This document shows positions 37,546 through 45,458 of a stretch of DNA of 64,000 bases, one piece after another (within the stretch, counting starts at the first letter, position 1; the number at the start of each line of letters is the position of its first letter). Source of the DNA: Rutpela maculata (lineage: Eukaryota; Arthropoda; Insecta; Coleoptera; Cerambycidae). The stretch covers positions 105,997,396 through 106,061,395 of the forward strand of contig OW386292.2 of assembly GCA_936432065.2 (NCBI GenBank). Reading direction: 5' to 3'. The translations under genes were made by a program, and so were the position numbers. Under the pieces are notes generated by a model. That model was given only the letters and a program-made list of their open reading frames with translations, was not told the DNA's origin and made no database searches.

Positions 37546-38046
37546 AGAACTTTATGCCTATTTAACGCAAAGGTCCAAAAACAATTTAGGTTACTATTTT
37601 TTGTACTTTGACCATATTATCATCTTAAAATATGTATAGCTGGAGAACTCATTTAACTGTATTTTTATTACACCATAGAAAATTACTTGTAAATAAATAA
37701 TATTTTTCAATGTGTTAAAGATGTAACTTAAGTTAATTTTGTAATTATTAATAAAGTATATTCATATTGATGTCTGTCGTGGTTGCATGTTGTGAATGCA
37801 TGTGTACATGACATATTGTCATAATATTGTAATTGTAGCTGTATTTATAGTAGTTGTTAATAAAATATATGAAAAGATAATATTTTGTTTTACGCTATTT
37901 ACTACATTCAAAAATAGAATAAGAGGTGAATTTACAAGACAGTGGAACCTGTTGGGGGTATTGGAGGTCTCTGTTATAATTAAACAACATCCATGTGATA
38001 GATACATTTATTATTAATTTTTTGTACATAAACAATTTTACATATT
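37546..38046. other. Intergenic stretch between converging PolB and integrase
   Basis: AT-rich with several AATAAA-like signals (for example near 37,541 and 37,749) where the plus-strand PolB and minus-strand integrase converge. No gene is seen. Confidence 0.5.
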
Positions 38047-38964
38047 TTACACGATAGAAGTATTATCAATCCAAGAGTTGTGTTCATTAGAGAGCCCTAA
38101 CCATTTTACATACATCTTCTTCCGTCTCCTTCTTAAAACCTTCTCCACCAGGTACACATCTGGGTGTTTAGTTTTTTGCAGCTCCATTTCATAAAAACAG
38201 CCCTTTATTGGTTGACCCTGCATGTCTTCAAGTAGATACGTTCTAGGATTCGTTACGTTTATTTTGACGACTTTGAAGAGTTCAGTAGAAAAGTTTGGTG
38301 TATATCCTTTATCAAACACAGCTTTGTATTTACTTATTCGAACTATGTCACCAAGATGAAATTTAGGCTTTAAAGCAATACTAATATTATCATAAGCACT
38401 CAATTTTGTGGTTGGTTTTACATCAGCAGGTTTCATACCAATTGTACGATGTACTTTGTTGTTGTACATTTTTGTAATGTTGGATAGAATGTCAACCCAT
38501 TTGTACTTTCCTCTGGCTGAGAATTCCTTATACATCCAATTTTTTATTGTTCGTATTACTCTCTCTGCAATTGCAGCTTTTTTTGTACTATACGTAGAGT
38601 AATGATTAATGTTGTGTCTTTTCATTAAAGCGGAAAAGTTCCTATTGTAAAATTCCGTACCCTGATCGCTTTGAAGATTTTTAAGCGAATAATTTGATTC
38701 TTCCAAAATGCTTTTCATACCCTTCGTAATTTCTATACCAGTCTTATTTTTTAAGGGTCTAGTCCACAGATATTTGGAATAACAATCAATCACTACCAGA
38801 ATATAGTGGCATCCCTTATTGTCATGGGCATATGGCCTCATCTCAATCAAATCCATTTGCCATAAATCACCATAGCCTCTTATTATTGTTCTCCTTCTAC
38901 GGAAATTTCTTCTACAACCCCTATGCAATTCTTTAACAACTTGTAATTTAACATTACTAGCCAT
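38047..38964 (-). CDS. int: Polinton retroviral-type integrase with chromodomain
   Basis: The 305-residue frame starts at ATG 38,964. The DDE core is visible: DLWQMDLIEM (first Asp), NLQSDQGTEFYN (second Asp) and AAIAERVIRTI (Glu). YNNKVHRTIGMKP follows, as in Polinton integrases. An SH3-like segment (LGDIVRISKYK, GYTPNFSTELF) precedes a C-terminal chromodomain (VYLVEKVLRRRRKKMYVKW). The enzyme inserts the linear element into chromosomal DNA, and the chromodomain may target chromatin. It converges with PolB and follows the fibre-like gene by 5 nt. The frame is complete, with all catalytic residues present. Confidence 0.93.
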   Translation of the reverse strand: MASNVKLQVVKELHRGCRRNFRRRRTIIRGYGDLWQMDLIEMRPYAHDNKGCHYILVVIDCYSKYLWTRPLKNKTGIEITKGMKSILEESNYSLKNLQSDQGTEFYNRNFSALMKRHNINHYSTYSTKKAAIAERVIRTIKNWMYKEFSARGKYKWVDILSNITKMYNNKVHRTIGMKPADVKPTTKLSAYDNISIALKPKFHLGDIVRISKYKAVFDKGYTPNFSTELFKVVKINVTNPRTYLLEDMQGQPIKGCFYEMELQKTKHPDVYLVEKVLRRRRKKMYVKWLGLSNEHNSWIDNTSIV

Positions 38965-38969
38965 CGTAT

Positions 38970-39575
38970 TTAGGATTTGGTTCTAGCCGCTTCAAGTATT
39001 TCAGCCTTCGTTTTAAACGCTCTCAAAACAGATGGATCCGTAACTGTATCAAATATTTCAGACTCCACCTGACGTATTTCATCAGTCCTTTTAGCATCTA
39101 CCGTAGCTTTCGGAAGTGTTTTTGACGTTAGGATGGGATTGATTGAAGTCTTGCTTGCTTGAGATTCTTGGATAATATGATGATACATGTTGTTTATTGC
39201 AACATATAAAGTATTATAATTATCATCGGATAATTTCTTAATCCCAGAAATTTCTTTGTCAATATATCTTCGCATTTCATCAATTATTTGGGTATTTTTA
39301 TTGTGCATAAACGTATTATAATCAGACATCTGCTTGTATGATTTTTTAATGTCTTCCATGGACTTGATAATATTTTCATCGACATAGTTACGAGTTACAC
39401 CATCTCTTTGATCCAACGGATCACCAATATTCTTTAAACGCTTATTCTGAATATCAAACTGTTTATCTGCGGTGAGGACAAAACCAATGCCTGGGGGTCC
39501 TCGCACAACTATTGATTTATTAATAGCACTTCTTCGTCGTCCAAACTTGTCGATTGTGTTGTTTACAGCAGCCAT
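38970..39575 (-). CDS. Fibre-like virion protein candidate, long paralogue
   Basis: The protein is 201 residues from ATG 39,575. The N-terminal 70 residues read TIDKFGRRRSAINKS, RGPPGIGFVLT, FDIQNKRLKNIGDPLD and DGVTRNYVDENI. The phrase K-R-(L/I)-x-N-(I/V)-x-x-P-x-D-x-x-D-x-V-x-(R/K)-x-YVD is widespread at the shaft of phage and viral fibres, where it precedes a trimeric coiled coil. Here it is followed by a heptad-like region (IKSMEDIKKSYKQMSDY, IDEMRRYIDKEISGIKKL). I infer a trimeric attachment fibre or spike. No equivalent is found in element 2 within this window. A shorter paralogue follows upstream at 39,639-39,980. Confidence 0.5.
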   Translation of the reverse strand: MAAVNNTIDKFGRRRSAINKSIVVRGPPGIGFVLTADKQFDIQNKRLKNIGDPLDQRDGVTRNYVDENIIKSMEDIKKSYKQMSDYNTFMHNKNTQIIDEMRRYIDKEISGIKKLSDDNYNTLYVAINNMYHHIIQESQASKTSINPILTSKTLPKATVDAKRTDEIRQVESEIFDTVTDPSVLRAFKTKAEILEAARTKS

Positions 39576-39638
39576 TTCAGTTTATATCTGATATGATTTA
39601 AGCTTGTCAAAGTATTTTATATGGAATAGTGAATTAAG

Positions 39639-39980
39639 TTATTTCTTGATGATGCTATCAATATTTTCTTCTTTAAATTTCTCGAGTTTGTCATTAGTAT
39701 ATTTTTTCATTGCTTCTATTATTAAATCGGTCACATCATTCATAGCTTTATGTATGTCATGGAGGAATGTGTCGAAGCGATGATCAACATAATTACGGGT
39801 CACACCATCTTGGCCATCTACTGGTTCTCCAATGTTCTTTAAACGTTTACTCTGAATATCAAAGTGATTATCGGGTGTAAGGTTAAAGCCAATGCCCGGT
39901 GGTCCACGTGAAACTAGGGATTTATTAACGCTACCTATTCTGCGTCCAAACTTGTCAATTGTGGTCTTTACACTAGCCAT
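39639..39980 (-). CDS. Fibre-like protein, short paralogue
   Basis: The 113-residue frame from ATG 39,980 repeats the first 70 residues of the neighbouring gene almost exactly in pattern (TIDKFGRRIGSVNKS, RGPPGIGFNLT, KRLKNIGEPVD, DGVTRNYVD). It then ends after a short helical segment (FDTFLHDIHKAMNDV to KFKEENIDSIIKK). It looks like a tandem duplicate whose C-terminal half was lost or replaced. It might supply a short or accessory fibre subunit. That role is inference from paralogy. Confidence 0.5.
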   Translation of the reverse strand: MASVKTTIDKFGRRIGSVNKSLVSRGPPGIGFNLTPDNHFDIQSKRLKNIGEPVDGQDGVTRNYVDHRFDTFLHDIHKAMNDVTDLIIEAMKKYTNDKLEKFKEENIDSIIKK

Positions 39981-40062
39981 TTTTATTTACTTCTGATAGG
40001 ATTTAAGCATTTCAGAATATTTTATACCGAATAGAGAGGGAGTCAAAATAATTGTAATTTCG

Positions 40063-40443
40063 CTAGTAGATTATTCCTTCTTTTCTCAATTCATCCAATA
40101 TACTATCAATTTCGTTACTTACATTGTTGTTACCTGCCATTTTTAAACTATGGAGTAAACGTAAACGATTCACCAATTCTTTTGGTTTATTCCAATATTC
40201 ACTCCTTTGTGACAAATATTTTCCGTTTTTTCTATTAAAGTTTTCCATTTGATCTTCTTGTTCCAATACCTTAGACTCTCGTTCGCTGTGTACTCTTTGT
40301 ATGTGGCATTTTAAATTATCTTTCCTTTTAAATGTTTTAGTACACAAACCACACTGAAAAGAGATGGTTTTATGAACATTGGTATGTCGACTTAGACCAC
40401 TAAACCAAGAGAATGTAGCACCACAAGTATTACATATATACAT
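40063..40443 (-). CDS. C2H2 zinc-finger protein with a DUF8207-type C-terminal module
   Basis: From ATG 40,443 the 126-residue protein carries two C2H2 fingers: CNTCGATFSWFSGLSRHTNVH and CGLCTKTFKRKDNLKCHIQRVH. A basic linker follows, then a C-terminal module beginning YWNKPKELVNRLRLL and ending SILDELRKEGIIY. That module is nearly identical to the C-terminus of the DUF8207-like protein encoded 0.5 kb upstream. The fingers suggest DNA or RNA binding. The shared tail suggests that both proteins dock on the same partner, which is inference. Confidence 0.75.
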   Translation of the reverse strand: MYICNTCGATFSWFSGLSRHTNVHKTISFQCGLCTKTFKRKDNLKCHIQRVHSERESKVLEQEDQMENFNRKNGKYLSQRSEYWNKPKELVNRLRLLHSLKMAGNNNVSNEIDSILDELRKEGIIY

Positions 40444-40548
40444 GTTTACGTCTCTGTTGTTTGATATTAAATGGTTAATATATGGCGGATTATTCTAGTT
40501 TTATTAGCTTACAGTTATCCTAGTCATTTTTTCGTTCTTAGTTATCCC

Positions 40549-40845
40549 CATTTATCCCCGTTTTATCACTATTTACCCTGTTTCATTTCTGTTTATTCCT
40601 GTTTTATCCCCGTTTTATCCTCGTTTATTCCTGTTTTATCCTTATTTATCCCCGTTTTATCCATGTTTATCCCCGTTTTGTCCTTATTTATCCCCGTTTT
40701 ATCCATGTTTATCCCCGTTTTATCCATGTTTATCCCCGTTTTATCCTTATTTACCCCCGTTTTATCCTCATTTACCCCCGTTTTATCACTATTTATCCTT
40801 GTTTTATCCTTATTTATCCCCGTTTTATGCTTATTTTGCTGTGGT
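40549..40845. repeat. 21-bp minisatellite, CCCCGTTTTATCCWTRTTTAT
   Basis: About 14 units of roughly 21 bp alternate between TATCCTTATTTAT and TATCCATGTTTAT variants. They lie between the zinc-finger and DUF8207-like genes, upstream of the zinc-finger gene on the minus strand, where each unit presents GGGG. The hydrophobic open frame across it on the plus strand is an artefact. Confidence 0.85.
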
Positions 40846-40971
40846 ATGAAATTTTAAAAATAATGCACATGTATAATTTTAATTCTTTATTAAGCATTTC
40901 CTATACAAAGCTAAAAATTACTTATAACTTATTTTAAACAAAAATGTTCACAATAACATATTTATGTTTCG

Positions 40972-41974
40972 CTAATAGATTATTCCTTCTTCTCTTAATT
41001 CCTCCAATATACTGACTATTTCATTCCTTACATTGTTATTACCAGCCATTTCTGAACTATACAGCAGACGTAGACGATCTACCAACTCTTTCGGTTTATT
41101 CCAATAGACATAATCCACACCCCCATTATTGTATAATTTCTTAATATGCATACCCGAACCTCTTCTAGATCTCGTTATTACTGTAGAAGATAACAGTGGT
41201 TTTATAATTTCACCGAATTTCTTCCATTTCTTTACATTCAAACCCATACTTATATCATAATGGTTATATGGTGCTTTTGTCTTATTTAATATTTGCCGAT
41301 ATATTTCACGCTCATCGTCTCCCATAAAGGTCTCATCACTACGTAGTGCTGATGGATATTTCATAAATATTACATCATACAACTCTGAACTGCCAGGATA
41401 CTTTCCCACTCGTTTATTACCATGCCACAATGTGATATTTTCACCAGAAAAGCGTATTTCGCTATTACCCATTAGTAGTTTATCTGTGTTGGGATCTAGA
41501 CGCACACCATATACAGTATCATATTTATGATTGCCAGACTGACTTTAACTTTTCTATATGTTGTTTGATCACATCATCCTTTTTTTCTGCACTGCCAAGG
41601 GTACTTTCCGAACCTGGGGTGCTCATTAACGATGATCTCGGTGGTGTTTCCATAAAATATGCTTGACTTGCATTATTCTCGTCATCTTCATCACTAGTGT
41701 CAGATGTTGCCTTAAATGTACTAGTACTAGCTCTTGCACTCCCTGGAGTTTGTGTTGGCTTTTGCGTTTGTGTTGGCACATTGTTTTGTGATTTTGCCTT
41801 TGAAGCGGATGATAAAACTTTTAAAGGTGTGGTTATGGGTTCATATAACTTTTCCAACGTTAGTTTATCCTCAACATCCCTATTCTTGAGAGAATTAAAT
41901 TTCTTACGTACGGACTCGGTAGCCTCAACTAATTGACGTTTCAAACTTATTTCAGCACCCACATCTCTATCCAT
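40972..41974 (-). pseudogene. DUF8207-like Polinton protein, frameshifted
   Basis: The first frame (41,974-41,525) starts at ATG with a coiled-coil-like segment (SLKRQLVEATESVRKKF, LTLEKLYEPITTPL) and a Ser/Thr-rich linker, then stops at a TAA. One base over, the second frame enters with YDTVYGVRLDPNTDKLLMG and continues SSELYDVIFMKYPSALR to the C-terminal module YWNKPKELVDRLRLL. In element 2 the corresponding protein is continuous over this junction (FDDTFGIYFDPFKKKF), so element 1 has a single-base frame change at about 41,520-41,530. Function is unknown. The gene recurs beside the ATPase in Polintons (domain name recalled from memory). Confidence 0.75.
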
Positions 41975-42050
41975 ATTGTCTTTCTATTTAATTTCACCGA
42001 TGTATTCCCGATGCTGTCTGCAGATCGATTGAAGTTCTAATTACAATTGT

Positions 42051-42743
42051 TTATGGATATATGAAACTGTCAAGACCTTTTCTATATCTCCCTGCATTTA
42101 CTTCTCTGTCCTTGTCAATTACGAGAAACCCATATCTTTCTTTCCAACATTCTACACACATTTCTTGAAATTTTTTAAAAGATACATCTGGTGAGACATG
42201 ATCAGAGAAAATGTGATGTAAATTCATGTCATCCTGCTTGAACAATGCTATAAAATTTGCGTTATCCCTCACTAACTGCTTTGGCACGCGAGAATATGTT
42301 TGTGCCAGATAAAAACAATCCACATTTCTATGGCGACCCATTGAGAAAAACGCACGAATTACATCTTGTTTTTCACATATAACATCGTCAAATATAAATA
42401 TAGAATCAGGTTTAGCGTCAGATGGTTGCACTATTTTCGCATTATTACTGAAGGTGTAAAATCCTAGTCCCTTAATAGGTTCCAATATCTTGCGCAAATA
42501 CTCATACTTGGGTTGATATAGAGATTTTGAATATAGGTATATATTTGCAAAACGAAGCCCAAGAGGATGAGTAAGCAGAGATATAAGTAAATTTGTTTTT
42601 CCGCATGCGCTTGGGCCGATTAATAGTCCACGAATAGTTGAGGGAAGTAACGGTCCATGGCGCGATTTGACTTGTAACCCACATCCAACTTTTTCATCTA
42701 GATTGTCTATAGCAAATTTTTGTCTCTGCTTCACAATGCGCAT
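42051..42743 (-). CDS. atp: Packaging ATPase (FtsK/HerA, A32-like)
   Basis: Walker A is GPSACGKTNLL and Walker B is SIFIFDDV. FFSMGRHRNVDCFYLAQTY follows (sensor-like motif with the conserved Arg-His), then VPKQLVRDNANF. The C-terminus DREVNAGRYRKG is shared with the element 2 copy. I prefer the start at ATG 42,743 (MRIVKQRQK), because the frame extension to 42,782 overlaps the TATATAAA box of the divergent PLA2 gene. The enzyme pumps the element's DNA into preformed capsids in related viruses. The frame is complete. Confidence 0.9.
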   Translation of the reverse strand: MRIVKQRQKFAIDNLDEKVGCGLQVKSRHGPLLPSTIRGLLIGPSACGKTNLLISLLTHPLGLRFANIYLYSKSLYQPKYEYLRKILEPIKGLGFYTFSNNAKIVQPSDAKPDSIFIFDDVICEKQDVIRAFFSMGRHRNVDCFYLAQTYSRVPKQLVRDNANFIALFKQDDMNLHHIFSDHVSPDVSFKKFQEMCVECWKERYGFLVIDKDREVNAGRYRKGLDSFIYP

Positions 42744-42761
42744 CGTAGCACGGTTCACGAC

Positions 42762-42769
42762 TATATAAA
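42762..42769 (+). promoter_or_regulatory. TATA box of the PLA2-protein gene, element 1
   Basis: CTATATAAACAG lies 30 nt before the ATG at 42,799. The element 2 counterpart has TATATAAAAGG in the same relative place. Confidence 0.5.
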
Positions 42770-42798
42770 CAGACACATGCATTACAATTGTTATTTAA

Positions 42799-43698
42799 AT
42801 GTTGTCAGTCAAACAGCAAACAACTAAAAACCGCCATTTAAAGGCTGGTAAGGGGATAGTGAATTCCCTAATAAATAAGCTACCATTTGAACTGCATTTA
42901 CCTGGAGGTTATCAGTACTGTGGTCCCGGCACTAAATTACAAAAAAGATTAGCGCGAGGTGATCCAGGCATAAACAAGTTAGATTCTGCATGCAAGCAGC
43001 ACGATATTGCATACGATCAAAACACAAGTGATTTAGCTGCCCGACACAAAGCAGACTATCAGCTTGAACAAGCTGCTTGGAAACGAGTTAAATCAAAAGA
43101 CGCAGGTATTAAAGAAAAGGCAGCCGCGTGGTTAGTTACAACCATAATGAATGGGAAACAACGTCTCGGTATGGGTTGTAAGTCAGCAACATCTTGTAAA
43201 ACAAAAGGAAAAACTATAATGAAAAACAAAAAGAAAAGTGGGCAGAGTCTTAGAAAGATAGCTTTTGGTGCAGGAATAGTGCGCAGAGTGCGTGACGAGT
43301 TACGTAAGACCAGTGGTAAGCGATCTATTGCCAAGGATACAAGAATAATGGCGCAAATGGCGCTTCAAGCAGCACGACGTCACATGATGGCGGCTGGTGG
43401 AAAACGCAATATTCGTACACCTAGGATTATACCAGTTCCGAAAGTTGGTGGAATTCTACCCTTAATACCTATTTTCGCTGGATTATCGGCTTTAGGTAGT
43501 TTGGCTGGAGGTGCAGTTGGTATAGCCAAAGCTGTAAATGATATTAAAACAAGAAGAGAGGAATTGGCCGAAAAAAATCGTCACAATAGACACATGGAAG
43601 AGATTGCTCTAGGAAAAAGTGGTAAAGGATTATATTTGAAACCGTATCGTAAAGGATTGGGTCTCTACTTAAAACCACAAAGTTCAAAAAACTACTAG
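42799..43698 (+). CDS. Virion protein with phospholipase A2 domain (parvovirus VP1-type)
   Basis: The 299-residue protein has a Ca-binding loop YCGPGTKL (residues 40-47) and a catalytic helix SACKQHDIAYD (63-73). These are the two signatures of the PLA2 fold used by some capsids to breach endosomal membranes. A basic middle (KTKGKTIMKNKKKSG) is followed by a Gly/Ala-rich hydrophobic segment (GGILPLIPIFAGLSALG). Last come two copies of a GL-(G/Y)LYLKP motif (GKGLYLKPYRKGLGLYLKP). The hydrophobic part plus basic region resembles core/cement peptides of adenovirus-like capsids, by analogy only. The gene ends TCA AAA AAC TAC TAG, so an A_AAA_AAC slippery heptamer (43,686-43,692) lies one codon before the stop. 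The protease is open in the -1 frame. Confidence 0.85.
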   Translation: MLSVKQQTTKNRHLKAGKGIVNSLINKLPFELHLPGGYQYCGPGTKLQKRLARGDPGINKLDSACKQHDIAYDQNTSDLAARHKADYQLEQAAWKRVKSKDAGIKEKAAAWLVTTIMNGKQRLGMGCKSATSCKTKGKTIMKNKKKSGQSLRKIAFGAGIVRRVRDELRKTSGKRSIAKDTRIMAQMALQAARRHMMAAGGKRNIRTPRIIPVPKVGGILPLIPIFAGLSALGSLAGGAVGIAKAVNDIKTRREELAEKNRHNRHMEEIALGKSGKGLYLKPYRKGLGLYLKPQSSKNY

Positions 43699-43779
43699 AC
43701 ACCCTACCTCGGAAACCTCTGAGTGACATCAATCTTAAATATTATGTTGAGAAGATGAAGATACCATATTTCCGAGGTA
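43686..43779 (+). promoter_or_regulatory. Candidate -1 ribosomal frameshift signal, element 1
   Basis: The heptamer A_AAA_AAC (43,686-43,692) is in the zero-frame register required for tandem slippage. The stop TAG follows at 43,696. The -1 frame then runs without a stop into the protease. Downstream, TACCTCGGAAA (43,705-43,715) is perfectly complementary to TTTCCGAGGTA (43,769-43,779). This gives an 11-bp stem starting 12 nt after the heptamer, a possible stimulator. The same heptamer in the same place is found in element 2. Confidence 0.7.
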
Positions 43780-44078
43780 TATTTATGCGTGACAATCTAC
43801 CAAATTCTGGACCAAATCATAATGAATCCGCAATCATAAATTTGGATAGTATAGATGGGCCTGGAACACATTGGGTGGCATATAAAAAACGTGGCAGTCT
43901 AGTCACATATTTTGATAGTTTTGGTGATTTACCCCCTCCTAAAGACTTGATCCTGTACTTGCGCAAAGGTTCAAATTCTACCGATAAGATATATTATAAT
44001 TATGAACGCCAACAAAATTTCAACACAGTGTGGTGTGGACATTTGTGCTTAAAGTTTCTTTCTTCAAGAATTAAATAA
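43692..44078 (+). CDS. pro: Adenain-type cysteine protease (Polinton maturation protease)
   Basis: The catalytic set is complete: His in GTHWVAYKK, Asp in TYFDSFGDLPPP, Gln six residues before Cys in QNFNTVWCGHLCL. Conserved N-terminal residues (LPRKPLSDINLKYY) lie upstream of the first ATG (43,755) and directly follow the slippery heptamer. The natural product is therefore probably a PLA2-protease fusion made by -1 frameshifting. ATG 43,755 would give a shorter 107-residue form lacking those residues. The enzyme cleaves capsid precursors during virion maturation in adenoviruses and related elements. Confidence 0.88.
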   Translation, partial: LLDTLPRKPLSDINLKYYVEKMKIPYFRGIFMRDNLPNSGPNHNESAIINLDSIDGPGTHWVAYKKRGSLVTYFDSFGDLPPPKDLILYLRKGSNSTDKIYYNYERQQNFNTVWCGHLCLKFLSSRIK

Positions 44079-44087
44079 AACTTTATA

Positions 44088-44507
44088 ATGGCTTCTGTGA
44101 CACCATCAATGGATCGAGATGCTATTAAACGGATGGGCCACTCATTAATTGCATTCTCTAGACTACGCAGCTTGCTGAAGATAACGAAACAACAACTTTC
44201 GGATATGCCTAAAGAAGTAATGATTGGATGTGCCTCCCATGAAATTGCATTAGTGTGGGACAAATTGCCTAAACATCTTCAGGAAGATATCGATATTTTA
44301 AAATATCAGTACTGTCAAGAACATTATTCTAATGATGACGTTAGTGGTATTGATGTTAATGATGGTTCACCACCTCGAAAAATATTTTGTTGTTACTGTA
44401 AAGTACGTGATTTGAATGTAGCATCAAATAATAATGACATATATGTATCTCCATCGCCTCCCAAGAAAAGAAGGTTATATCACAATGATTGCTGTAAATC
44501 ACAATAA
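44088..44507 (+). CDS. Hypothetical protein with Cys-rich and basic C-terminus
   Basis: The 139-residue protein starts 9 nt after the protease stop. An N-terminal helical part (RLRSLLKITKQQLSDM) is followed by an acidic Asp-rich stretch. A Cys cluster (IFCCYCKVRDL, later NDCCKSQ) may bind a metal. A basic PPKKRRLYH segment resembles a nuclear localisation signal. No homologue was found in element 2. Its place between protease and minor capsid genes suggests a virion or assembly role, which is inference. Confidence 0.6.
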   Translation: MASVTPSMDRDAIKRMGHSLIAFSRLRSLLKITKQQLSDMPKEVMIGCASHEIALVWDKLPKHLQEDIDILKYQYCQEHYSNDDVSGIDVNDGSPPRKIFCCYCKVRDLNVASNNNDIYVSPSPPKKRRLYHNDCCKSQ

Positions 44508-44539
44508 ATTCATACAACAATATCCAAAAAACATCAGTC

Positions 44540-45262
44540 ATGTCGTACACCTTCACCTTGTCTAGCCGCTCAAGCGAGCTCAGTGCAGAATTTTATCCAC
44601 CCATTGAACTAGATATGGGTAGTCGATATGGACTGGGATTAACTGGATTTTATTCATACAACTCTATATTTAATGTAGACGAGACAAACAATCGGTTTTG
44701 TTATAGACCTGGTCCAAAACTACCCCTCGTATACAAGCATATACCATATGGAGCCTATGAAATTGATGAAATATATCGAGCGATACTGAAAGCTATACCA
44801 GCTGATACAGAGGAAGAAAAAGAAAAATTATTCCAGCTACGAGCAAACAACAATACGTTGAAGTGTGAAATTTGGTCAAAATATGGAATTGACTTTTCAC
44901 AAGCAAACTCTATTGGCAGTCTGTTGGGATTTGAACCAACATACTTACATCCAAACCAGAGCCATGAATCAACACTCCCTGTTGATATTATGAAAGTAAG
45001 GATGGTACGTGTGGATTGCAACATTATTTCTGGAGCGTACCTGAATGCCCTAAAATCCCGTACACTCTTCGAGTTTGACATAGATGTTGAACCTGGATAC
45101 AAACTTACCAGGGAGCCAGCGAACATAATATATTTGCCTGTTAGACCTGAAGGGCGTCAGTTTATCGATAACATTACGCTACGCATATTGGATGACAACG
45201 GAGATTTAATTAATTTTCGCGGCGAGAAGATTATTGTAAAACTAGAACTGAAACAAATTTAA
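44540..45262 (+). CDS. mcp2: Minor capsid protein (single jelly-roll, penton)
   Basis: The 240-residue protein starts MSYTFTLSSRSSELSAEF. It shares a distinctive series with the element 2 copy: PPIELDMGSRYGLGLTGF, (P)YGAYEIDEIYRAI, NSIGSLLGF, VDCNIISGAYLN and ANIIYLPV. A final strand NITLRILDDNGDLINF closes it. This is the hallmark of the Polinton minor capsid protein that forms fivefold vertices. The frame is complete, and it is followed 7 nt later by a small basic gene and then the MCP. Confidence 0.88.
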   Translation: MSYTFTLSSRSSELSAEFYPPIELDMGSRYGLGLTGFYSYNSIFNVDETNNRFCYRPGPKLPLVYKHIPYGAYEIDEIYRAILKAIPADTEEEKEKLFQLRANNNTLKCEIWSKYGIDFSQANSIGSLLGFEPTYLHPNQSHESTLPVDIMKVRMVRVDCNIISGAYLNALKSRTLFEFDIDVEPGYKLTREPANIIYLPVRPEGRQFIDNITLRILDDNGDLINFRGEKIIVKLELKQI

Positions 45263-45269
45263 TATAAAA

Positions 45270-45455
45270 ATGGGTTTCCGGTATAACCAGCAACGATTAA
45301 TACAACACCGACAAAATATGATCAATGATAAAAAGAAGAGTGGTTGTGGAAAGCGGTTCATTCAACCTGTGCATCTTAAACAGTCAAGACCTAGATTGTC
45401 AGCTAAAGACCGCGCATTTCTCCAATCCATAGGTCAAAAATTAATAGAAAATTAA
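45270..45455 (+). CDS. Small basic protein between minor and major capsid genes
   Basis: The 61-residue protein is rich in Lys, Arg and Gln (NQQRLIQHRQNM, DKKKSGCGKR) and ends RPRLSAKDRAFLQSIGQKL. Element 2 has an equivalent 53-residue gene at the same place (58,410-58,571), ending NRITSANRRFLKSLG. The conserved position and tail pattern show it is real. Charge and context suggest a DNA-condensing or cement peptide, but that is inference. It lies 7 nt after the minor capsid gene and 3 nt before MCP. Confidence 0.7.
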   Translation: MGFRYNQQRLIQHRQNMINDKKKSGCGKRFIQPVHLKQSRPRLSAKDRAFLQSIGQKLIEN

Positions 45456-45458
45456 ACA

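Noticed and set aside
40549..40845. CRISPR-like array
   Set aside because: The repeats are contiguous without unique spacers. The window is eukaryotic.
40471..40857. 128-residue hydrophobic repeat protein (LFIPVLS units) resembling a membrane protein
   Set aside because: It is the plus-strand reading of the 21-bp minisatellite; no homologous frame exists in element 2.
41515..41535. Programmed frameshift in the element 1 DUF8207-like gene
   Set aside because: There is no slippery heptamer, and element 2 reads continuously at this point, so it is treated as a mutation.
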